Shown here in pieces: positions 1 through 6,674 of a stretch of DNA of 15,986 nucleotides; position 1 is the stretch's first letter, and each line of letters opens with the position of its first letter. This stretch comes from Cytophagales bacterium (GTDB lineage Bacteria; Bacteroidota; Bacteroidia; Cytophagales; Cyclobacteriaceae). The stretch is taken from the NCBI GenBank assembly GCA_029262935.1, contig JAJCYK010000153.1:1-15986 (forward strand). The letters run 5' to 3'. Under the pieces are notes generated by a model. It was not told where the DNA came from. It ran no database searches and was given only the letters and a program-made list of their open reading frames with translations. A program made the translations under genes and the position numbers.

Positions 1-306
1 CTCCGTGAAGCGATCGCTGTGACCAATGAAAGCATTATTACCCTCACGGTGTACACCGATTCCCAAAACATTATCGGCCTGCCCACAAGGCGTGCCCGTC
101 TTGAACGAAGCGATTATTTCTCTAAAAAGAATAAGCGGTTAAATAATTATAAGTTGTACCAGGAATTTTATCAATTAAACGACCAACTAAAATGCAATTT
201 GGTTAAGGTAGTAGGCCATCAAGTGTCAAGTAAGAAAGATGCCATCGATAAACGATTTGCTTTGGTTGATCAAGCGGCCAGAGGTGCTTTAAAAGAAGAA
301 TTTTAG
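1..306 (+). CDS. RNase H-like protein, C-terminal part (5' truncated by window)
   Basis: The reading frame is open to the left edge, so the gene starts outside the window; a GTG at 19 is internal, not a convincing start. About 101 residues are visible. They fit the C-terminal half of a type 1 RNase H fold, which cleaves RNA in RNA-DNA hybrids: a beta strand ending in YTDSQ supplies one catalytic Asp, a VVGHQ stretch supplies the His of the flexible loop, and the Asp of FALVDQAAR near the end fits the last metal-binding Asp. The catalytic Glu expected about 22 residues before the TDS Asp would fall just outside the window. The sequence between (LPTRRARLER, LNNYKLYQEFY) resembles a bacterial RNase H-like subgroup rather than classical RnhA. 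I infer a cytoplasmic nuclease; the true role could differ. An 89-base gap separates it from the next gene. Confidence 0.7.
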   Translation, partial: LREAIAVTNESIITLTVYTDSQNIIGLPTRRARLERSDYFSKKNKRLNNYKLYQEFYQLNDQLKCNLVKVVGHQVSSKKDAIDKRFALVDQAARGALKEEF

Positions 307-395
307 TCTGCAGTTATTATGCGCGGTATTTGATCCTTTTTCTTTGACATCTGCCTCTCCATGCGTTTTCGTCCTTTTTTTGTAATTTGACCTTC

Positions 396-2369
396 ATGAC
401 CCAATCCCGTCAGCTTGCTGCCATCATGTTCACAGATATTGTTGGCTACACCGCCTTAATGCAAAAAGATGAGCAAGCGGCATTACAAGCCCTCAATAGA
501 TTCAAGGATGTACTGCACCAACTCAGTTCTGAGCATGAAGGGCGGATCGTACAATACTTCGGCGATGGTTGTTTGCTGTCCTTTGATAGTCCCACTCAGG
601 GAGTCAATTGTGCCCTGGCTTTGCAAAAAGCATTTAGCACCAACCCTCGAGTACCGGTGCGTATTGGTATGCATCTCGGAGAAGTGGTATTTCAAAATGA
701 GAACGTATTTGGTGATGGCGTGAACATCGCTTCACGGGTGGAGTCTATGGGTGTAGCCGGGGCTATTTTAATGTCCAAATCAATCCGTGATCAAATCAAG
801 AATAAAGCGGCTTTTCAATTAATCTCTTTAGGGAGTTTCGAATTTAAGAATATGGAAGAGCCTATGGAGGTTTATGCTTTAGCCAATGAAGGCCTCCCTG
901 TACCAAAAAGAGCGGACCTTAAGGGCAAATTTGCAAGCCATCAAACCCCCTCCAAATCAACCAGTAGGATGTCGTGGATGGTAGCCACGGCGCTGATTGC
1001 CCTGGTGGCACTTGTGGGTTTTTTATTGAAGGACAAATTCTTGCAGCCATCATCCACAGATCAAGCCAAAGTACTTCCAGCAACACAAAGGTCCATAGCA
1101 GTGCTACCCTTTACCAATATTAGCGATGATAAGGACCAGGACTATTTTTGTAATGGCATTGCCGAGGACATTCTCAATGACCTGGCCCATTTAAAGGACG
1201 TAAGAGTTGCGGCCAGAACTTCCAGCTTTGCCTATCGCAACCAGGACCAAGACATCCGTGAAATAGGTATAAAACTGGGTGTAGACAATATTGTTGAAGG
1301 TGGGGTTCAGAAAGACGGAAATAAACTACGGATCAACGTACAGTTAATAAATGTGGCAGATGGCTTTAGCTTGTGGTCCGCGCAATACAATAGGAATTTG
1401 CAGGACATATTTGCCGTGCAAAACGAAATAGCACAAAGCATCGTACAAGCCTTAAAAATAGAGCTAAACGGTAAAGAGAAACAGGATCTTGCCAAGGTGG
1501 CCACCCGGGATGCTCAAGCCTACGATTTCTACATACGGGGTAGAGATTATTTTCATCAAGCACACAAAGACAAAATACAACTGGCCATCCAAATGTTTGA
1601 TAAAGCCATTCAAAAAGATGAAAACTATGCCTTAGCATTCGCAGGTCTGGCGGATGGCTATTCGTATACCTATATGTTCTACGATAGCAACCCGGAAAAT
1701 TTGGATCAAGCCCTGGCGGCCAGTCAAAAAGCCCTCGAACTAGACCCTGAGCTTGCTGCAACCCATGTGGCCAGGGGCCTTGCTTTATCACAGAACAAGC
1801 AATTTAAAGAAGCCGCCAGAGCATTTGAGACAGCCATAAAAATAAACCCTGAGTATTATAGCGCCTATTATGAGTATGCCAGAACCACGAGAGCACAAGG
1901 TGAATTAAGTAAATCTCTGGACCTTTTTAAAACGGCCGCATTAATTGAGCCGGATAACTACCAATCAGCACTCTTCTTGGTAACCGCCTATGAAGATGTT
2001 CAATTAGTAAACGAAGCAAAACGAGCCAACATTCGGGGCTTGGAAGTAGTAAAAAGGCACATTGATATCAATCCTGAAGACTCGCGAGCCATGTATCTAT
2101 ATGCCCAATCACTGATCCGGGTAGGTAAGGGCGAAGAGGCCCTTTCATGGGTAAATAAGGCCATTTTACTGGACCCGGACGAACCGGCACTCTTGTACAA
2201 TGTGGCCTGTATTTATTCCTTATTAGGGGAAGTTGATGAGGCACTAGACTACTTAGAGCAAACTATTGCCTTGGGTTATGCCTCTCGGGAATGGATTGAC
2301 CACGATTCGGATTTGGACCCCATTCGGAACCTACCCAGGTTTAAAAAGATATTGGAGAAAATGAGATAG
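396..2369 (+). CDS. Class III adenylate/guanylate cyclase with FlgO/TolB-like domain and TPR repeats
   Basis: I take the ATG at 396 as start; a TTG at 387 in frame is a weaker option. The 657-residue product has four parts. Residues about 5-165 are a class III cyclase domain: metal-binding Asp14 (FTDIVGYT) and Asp57 (YFGDG), and the transition-state pair Asn110 and Arg114 (GVNIASRVE). Residues about 192-213 form one membrane helix. Residues about 233-357 are a FlgO/TolB N-terminal-like domain (RSIAVLPFTNIS, then FCNGIAEDILNDL), which should lie in the periplasm. The rest, about 375-657, is TPR-like helical repeats. The residues that select the purine base are Gln53 and Asn103 instead of the Lys/Asp of classical adenylate cyclases; a Gln/Asn pair is known from mycobacterial Rv0386, which makes cAMP. 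I infer a membrane-bound signalling cyclase, probably making cAMP, with an outward-facing sensor part. It converges on the neighbouring cyclase gene with 60 bases between. Confidence 0.88.
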   Translation: MTQSRQLAAIMFTDIVGYTALMQKDEQAALQALNRFKDVLHQLSSEHEGRIVQYFGDGCLLSFDSPTQGVNCALALQKAFSTNPRVPVRIGMHLGEVVFQNENVFGDGVNIASRVESMGVAGAILMSKSIRDQIKNKAAFQLISLGSFEFKNMEEPMEVYALANEGLPVPKRADLKGKFASHQTPSKSTSRMSWMVATALIALVALVGFLLKDKFLQPSSTDQAKVLPATQRSIAVLPFTNISDDKDQDYFCNGIAEDILNDLAHLKDVRVAARTSSFAYRNQDQDIREIGIKLGVDNIVEGGVQKDGNKLRINVQLINVADGFSLWSAQYNRNLQDIFAVQNEIAQSIVQALKIELNGKEKQDLAKVATRDAQAYDFYIRGRDYFHQAHKDKIQLAIQMFDKAIQKDENYALAFAGLADGYSYTYMFYDSNPENLDQALAASQKALELDPELAATHVARGLALSQNKQFKEAARAFETAIKINPEYYSAYYEYARTTRAQGELSKSLDLFKTAALIEPDNYQSALFLVTAYEDVQLVNEAKRANIRGLEVVKRHIDINPEDSRAMYLYAQSLIRVGKGEEALSWVNKAILLDPDEPALLYNVACIYSLLGEVDEALDYLEQTIALGYASREWIDHDSDLDPIRNLPRFKKILEKMR

Positions 2370-2429
2370 GGGTTCATGGTACTTCTTACAAGGCTAGGCG
2401 TATAACTTCAAACCCAAGAGAACTACCCA

Positions 2430-3656
2430 TTAGATCTTTCCGGAAGATGCATCTGAGACGTCGTATATAGTAATGGGTTTTGTAAATCCTTTTATTTTGA
2501 CCCTAATTTTACCCACGGGGTCCACGAATCCCTCAACACTGCTGAACGTCTTTTCAGTAATCAAGATTTGACTTGGAAATGTTAGCGATTCTAATCTTGC
2601 TGCGAGATTTACTGTTTCTCCAATAACGCCATACTTCATTCTTTCTTTTGAACCAATATTCCCCACGATAAGATTGCCACTATTTATTCCAATACCCATT
2701 TCTAAGCCAGGAAAGTCCTTTTGTCTGAGCTGTTTATTTACTTTCACAAGTGCTCCTTGCATTTCTCTGGCACATTTTACGGCTTTTGCTGCGCAATTGC
2801 CCACATGCTTTGGTGCACCAAAAACTACGAGAATGCCATCGCCAAGAATTTCATTGATATATCCTTCATTTTCATGGATGATGGATATCATTTCCGTAAA
2901 ATATATGTTGAGAATTTCTACAATTATTTTTGCTTCATACTTTTCAGACAATTGTGTAAAACCCCGCAGGTCGCTCATTAAAACTGTAGCAAATTTGTCT
3001 TCTCCTCCTAATTTGGGTGGTATATTTTCACTAATAACTCTTTCTAATAATGCTTCGCTCATATATTGACCAAACAGCTGATGATAGAACTGATTTGATC
3101 TTTGTAAGTCTTGGTTTAGTACCTCCAACTCTCTTTGTGATTCTTTTATTTGATCTTGTATGTCTCCTAATTTAAACATCCGAATACGTTCATTCAGAAG
3201 CTTACCTATCATCTTAAAAATCCTTATATCTGTCTCATTCAGTTTTCTCGGAACGGTGTCTGCCACACACAACGCACCCACCTTATTTCCTAATAAACTT
3301 ACTAGCGGAAAGCCGCCATAAAATCTAATTTTTGGTTTGTTTATTACCATTGGATTATCAAAAAACCTGGCATCCTTGGTGGTGTCTTCAACTAATAAAA
3401 CTTCGTCTTGCAAAATTGTGTGGCCACAAAAAGAAGTTTTTCTATCAGAGGAATCAAAACTCAATCCACACGAGGCATGAATTTTTTGCTCAATGCTTTC
3501 AATTGAAGAAATATAGGCAATAGGCATTTTGAGACATCTGGACAAAATCATAATAACGCCATCAAATTGTTCCTTTTTATCAGCACTGGATAAACTCAAT
3601 GACAATACATCGGCAAGCCTTTCAGTTTCGTTTTCTGGTAGAATAGCTTCTTGCAT
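2430..3656 (-). CDS. GAF domain plus class III nucleotide cyclase
   Basis: A 408-residue protein without signal peptide or membrane helix, so cytoplasmic. Residues about 11-155 form a GAF sensor domain, shown by FYGGFPLVS followed by GALCVADTVPR. A likely coiled coil at about 160-195 links it to a class III cyclase domain at about 222-400. The catalytic set is complete: Asp229 (MSDLRGFT), Asp273 (ILGDGILVVFG), Asn350 and Arg354 (GETVNLAARLE). The base-selecting positions hold Glu269 and Gly343. Glu at the first position is typical of guanylate cyclases, and a Glu/Gly pair is, as I recall, that of cyanobacterial Cya2, so cGMP production is a fair inference. The ATG at 3656 follows an unremarkable leader. 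The gene is visibly richer in A/T than its neighbours (25-37% G+C in three 60-base lines sampled, against 48% in one line of the symporter gene). It may have been acquired separately. What the GAF domain binds cannot be read from sequence. Confidence 0.9.
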   Translation of the reverse strand: MQEAILPENETERLADVLSLSLSSADKKEQFDGVIMILSRCLKMPIAYISSIESIEQKIHASCGLSFDSSDRKTSFCGHTILQDEVLLVEDTTKDARFFDNPMVINKPKIRFYGGFPLVSLLGNKVGALCVADTVPRKLNETDIRIFKMIGKLLNERIRMFKLGDIQDQIKESQRELEVLNQDLQRSNQFYHQLFGQYMSEALLERVISENIPPKLGGEDKFATVLMSDLRGFTQLSEKYEAKIIVEILNIYFTEMISIIHENEGYINEILGDGILVVFGAPKHVGNCAAKAVKCAREMQGALVKVNKQLRQKDFPGLEMGIGINSGNLIVGNIGSKERMKYGVIGETVNLAARLESLTFPSQILITEKTFSSVEGFVDPVGKIRVKIKGFTKPITIYDVSDASSGKI

Positions 3657-3819
3657 CTTGTGGGGTAAGTAGTATTTCCAATCAGGTTGATATTAATATA
3701 ACTCCACATTGAGTAAGGCTAAGTATGATGCATAACATAGTGATCGAAAAAATTACTCCAATCATTAATTAAGAGGTGAGCAATTCATATGAAACCTAAC
3801 CTTTGTGGCCTAACCCAAT

Positions 3820-5427
3820 CTAACCGCTAATGGCTTTCAAGTAACGATTCAACTCTTGCCGGACTTTGGGAAATAAAAACAACAGTCCGATCATGTTGGG
3901 AAAGACCAAGGCCAAGATCATTGCATCAGAAAACTTAATCACGGCATCTAAGGTTATGGCTGCACCCAAAACGGTAAATATTAAAAAGATCAATTTGTAG
4001 CTTATATCGCTTACCCGACTGCGTCCGAAAAGATACTTCCAAGCCTGTAGGCCATAGTAGGACCAAGACAACATAGTAGAAAAAGCAAACAACACTACGG
4101 CCAGGGCCAGTACATAGGAGGACCCTTTAATACCTGATTCAAAAGCCATAGAGGTCAAATTAACCCCACCAATGGACTCCCCGGTAGCGGTAAGGGTTAC
4201 TTCATTGTTGGCGACCACTCCATAGGTAAAGGCGCCCTCCATATTGAAGGTAATGATCACCAATGCGGTAATGGAGCACACTACTACCGTATCAATAAAG
4301 GGCTCCAATAAACCTACGAGCCCCTCTGACGCCGGATACTTGGTGTTTACTGCGGAATGCGCGATAGCGGCAGAGCCTGCTCCTGCTTCATTAGAAAATG
4401 CCGCCCTTCTAAACCCCTGGATCATGACGCCAATGATTCCTCCCGTTATGGTCGCCTTTGGTGAAAAAGCCTCTTTAAAGATCAGTGCGATGGCGTCATC
4501 GATTTGGCTAAAATTTGAAAACACGATAAACAAAGCGGCAGCTACGTACAACGCCGCCATAAAAGGGACAATCTTTTCAGTAACTTTTGCAATCCGCTTG
4601 ATACCGCCAATGATCACCACGCCCACCATGATAGCAAATAGGATCCCTAAAAGCGTCCCCGTAGCGGAGCCTTCTATTCCAAATCGGGTTACAATTTGAG
4701 CTGCGGCCTGATTGGATTGAAAAGCATTACCGCCGCCAAAAGAAGCCCCAATACACATTATGGCAAAGATTACTGACAGAATCTTTCCTAAGCGTTGCCA
4801 ACCCATCTCCTTAAACCCCCGGCTTAAATAATACATGGGTCCTCCGTAAACGTTGCCCTGGGCATCAATGTCTCGATATTTTACTCCCAAAGTACATTCT
4901 ACGAATTTTGATGACATCCCCAATAACCCGGCTAGCACCATCCAAAAGGTCGCTCCAGGTCCTCCAATGGATATCGCCACGGCAACCATGGATATATTGC
5001 CCAGCCCTACGGTGCCTGAAACGGCGGTAGCTAATGCCTGAAAATGATTGACCTCACCCTGGTGTCCCTCTTGCCTGATGGTATCAATAATATCCCCATC
5101 TACCGTTAATACAGTATCGGTAGTTACTGGCACATTAGAACCTTCTACATCATCGTATTTGCCTCTGACCACGTTGATGGCTAATGGAAACCTTCTGATG
5201 TTTATAAACCCAAAATAGAGGGTAAATAAGGTGGCTCCAAACAACAGCAAAATGAGTACTATGGGAATATCGTAAGGCCCAATGGGAAGTTTTGTGAATA
5301 CCAGGTCTTCCCACCACTGCGCTACTGGCATAAAGTTTTCGTTAATTTTTTCATCTATGCCTTGCCCTGACAATAAGTTGGAGCATGCCAGGGACCCCAA
5401 TAGGAGCAGTATTCTTTTTCTCATCAT
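3820..5427 (-). CDS. AGCS family sodium:alanine/glycine-type symporter
   Basis: A 535-residue inner-membrane carrier of the alanine or glycine:cation symporter family, which takes up small amino acids with sodium. Evidence: the GLGNISMVAVAISIGGPGA stretch (about 141-159), the GGPMYYLSRGF motif (about 195-205), GGNAFQSNQAA (about 232-242), and the family signature FSNEAGAGSAAIAHSA (344-359), among roughly ten hydrophobic segments. The N-terminus (MMRKRILLLLGSLACSNLLSG) looks like a cleavable signal peptide, as in Bacteroidota members. Residues about 94-122, between the first helices and the GEVNHFQAL segment, hold an acidic and threonine-rich stretch where I expect only a short linker; it is a possible insertion. 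Two adjacent ATG codons (5427 and 5424) can serve as start. A hairpin 72 bases upstream separates the gene from the DUF3500 gene, so it may have its own promoter, though I found none. Alanine, glycine and other substrates cannot be told apart here. Confidence 0.93.
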   Translation of the reverse strand: MMRKRILLLLGSLACSNLLSGQGIDEKINENFMPVAQWWEDLVFTKLPIGPYDIPIVLILLLFGATLFTLYFGFINIRRFPLAINVVRGKYDDVEGSNVPVTTDTVLTVDGDIIDTIRQEGHQGEVNHFQALATAVSGTVGLGNISMVAVAISIGGPGATFWMVLAGLLGMSSKFVECTLGVKYRDIDAQGNVYGGPMYYLSRGFKEMGWQRLGKILSVIFAIMCIGASFGGGNAFQSNQAAAQIVTRFGIEGSATGTLLGILFAIMVGVVIIGGIKRIAKVTEKIVPFMAALYVAAALFIVFSNFSQIDDAIALIFKEAFSPKATITGGIIGVMIQGFRRAAFSNEAGAGSAAIAHSAVNTKYPASEGLVGLLEPFIDTVVVCSITALVIITFNMEGAFTYGVVANNEVTLTATGESIGGVNLTSMAFESGIKGSSYVLALAVVLFAFSTMLSWSYYGLQAWKYLFGRSRVSDISYKLIFLIFTVLGAAITLDAVIKFSDAMILALVFPNMIGLLFLFPKVRQELNRYLKAISG

Positions 5428-5495
5428 TGGTCGTGTGAATGTTTCACGAAAAATGGCAGAAAAGCGCTTTCAGATGAGAGTTTGTCGGAATAAAT

Positions 5496-5528
5496 GTAAA
5501 AATGTCAGTAACTGTAGTACTGACATTT
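5496..5528 (-). terminator. Hairpin, candidate intrinsic terminator of the peptidase-DUF3500 unit
   Basis: Perfect 11-bp arms, 5500-5510 and 5518-5528, enclose a 7-base loop (5511-5517). Read on the - strand, the stem follows the DUF3500 stop codon by 62 bases and runs into a T-rich stretch (the stem's closing TTT continues as TTACATTTATT). The stem has little G+C for a terminator, so it could instead be an operator (AATGTCAGTA with its inverted copy) for the symporter gene, whose start lies 72 bases downstream. The structure itself is certain; its role is inferred. Confidence 0.5.
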
Positions 5529-5590
5529 CTGTTGTACGAAGTATGTTGGAGGTCTCTTATGAGGTGGTAATAGTAAATTTAAGGAAGGCA

Positions 5591-6640
5591 CTAATGCTCC
5601 TTTTCATAGTGCTCTTGGAGCAGGTCTTCTGCATAATCGCTGGTCAAATCACGCACTACAGAATGCACATGATTCGCATTGTTTTGGACATTGTCATATT
5701 CAATAAGCAAAGTAGGACCTTGGATTCTATAATAATGGCCAGTACCTGGTTGTAGTCCACCAGCCCAGGCAAAAGAAAGGTTTGTGATACCTGCTTGCTT
5801 TATCTTTTCCCGTAATTGTTTTGCATACTCCATCTGGAAATTATCAATATAGACATTCAGGAGTTGATCAAATATATGCTGTTGATCAGCATTCAATGCC
5901 CCGTAGGAAATGCCCATGGGCTTTAGGTGACTAACCTGTCGCTTATTTCCAGTGATTATCTCTCGGGGTGCAACATCCGCAAAACGGGCAATTTTCAGTT
6001 GTTCACTGTCTAACGCCTGTACTAACTTAAATCCCCATAGCGTCTCTTGTTTTAAAACTTCCTGGCCCTTTTGGGGTGCCACTGTTACTATACCGGGATT
6101 GGATCCCAAAAACGAGGGCGTTGATGACAACAGATCTCCTCGAGCAGCAGTAAAATTTAAAGAGATGTGATGGCCCTCAAACCTCCACCCCCAAAAACCC
6201 GTAGGTGAGGGCGTTCCAAAAATACAGAAATGATAATTGAGTGGATCACGTCGTAAAGACCCGTCCGACATTCTGCCTTGATCGTTTTCGATAATGGCCA
6301 AGACCGCTTCCAGTTCCATGATAGCACGAGTCTTTGTGTAACCCTGCGTACCTAAAGATGCTTTCAACAAAGCTACAGCTGCTGCGGATTGACGGTCATT
6401 GAACTGATTAAAGGTAGGACCTTTACGAATAATGGGTACAAAATTCATATTGAACCTTTCGTCATCTGTTAAGGAAAACTGAGCCTCCTCTCTTAACTGT
6501 GGTGAAAGTGTCTCCAGAAAGTCATTTGCCTTTGTTGAAAGGTCTTGCGCCGTCACATTTGAAGAGCAGATCAACCAAATGATAATAAACTGCCAAGGCA
6601 ATTTTCGGATTAAGACGGTCACTTTAGAGTTAGTTTTCAT
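5591..6640 (-). CDS. Secreted DUF3500 family protein
   Basis: A 349-residue protein with an N-terminal hydrophobic export segment (about 13-31, ending near NVTAQD). It belongs to the DUF3500 family by the following landmarks: FEGHHISLNF (His157, His158), a TPSFLGSNPG segment (174-183), then FAWAGG, GHYYRIQGPTLLIEYDN (301-317) and NANHVHSVVRD (321-331), ending with an acidic D..AEDLLQEHY tail. I know no proven function for this family. The conserved histidines (157, 158, 302, 324, 326, 344) with Glu314 would suit metal binding or hydrolytic chemistry, but that is a guess. The gene starts 34 bases after the S9 peptidase stop, on the same strand, so the two are probably cotranscribed and both act outside the cytoplasm. 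A hairpin follows the stop codon. Length and C-terminus appear intact. Confidence 0.88.
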   Translation of the reverse strand: MKTNSKVTVLIRKLPWQFIIIWLICSSNVTAQDLSTKANDFLETLSPQLREEAQFSLTDDERFNMNFVPIIRKGPTFNQFNDRQSAAAVALLKASLGTQGYTKTRAIMELEAVLAIIENDQGRMSDGSLRRDPLNYHFCIFGTPSPTGFWGWRFEGHHISLNFTAARGDLLSSTPSFLGSNPGIVTVAPQKGQEVLKQETLWGFKLVQALDSEQLKIARFADVAPREIITGNKRQVSHLKPMGISYGALNADQQHIFDQLLNVYIDNFQMEYAKQLREKIKQAGITNLSFAWAGGLQPGTGHYYRIQGPTLLIEYDNVQNNANHVHSVVRDLTSDYAEDLLQEHYEKEH

Positions 6641-6674
6641 TGATTTTGGCAGGCAAACTGCTTTTATTCCTAAG

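Noticed and set aside
344..389. TTG at 344 and GTAATTTG at 382 as a promoter for the cyclase-TPR gene
   Set aside because: The spacing of about 35 bases is too long for a -33/-7 pair, and the second box lacks the leading TA at the right place.
1366..1791. A 141-codon open frame on the - strand inside the cyclase-TPR gene
   Set aside because: It is antisense to a coding region with clear TPR and FlgO-like domains, and its Pro/Trp/Arg-rich composition is not protein-like for this genome.
3731..3761. TTG-N19-TATGTTAT upstream of the GAF-cyclase gene as a promoter
   Set aside because: The -7 part matches TAnnTTTG at only six of eight positions in an A/T-rich gap, where such matches are expected by chance.
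3786..3824. Three copies of GGTTAG on the - strand just after the symporter stop codon
   Set aside because: The unit is six bases long, spacing is irregular and the first copy contains the stop codon; there is no pairing stem, so it is weak as a terminator or operator.
5434..5449. GTGAA-N3-TTCAC and the AAAGCGCTTT palindrome (5461-5470) upstream of the symporter start
   Set aside because: Arms of five bases are too short to separate from chance, and no promoter element fits around them.
5282..5755. A 157-codon open frame on the + strand, crossing the gap between the symporter and DUF3500 genes, with a Cys-rich middle
   Set aside because: Most of it is antisense to two well-supported genes, it has no recognisable domain, and the Cys codons come partly from the inverted repeat at 5500-5528.
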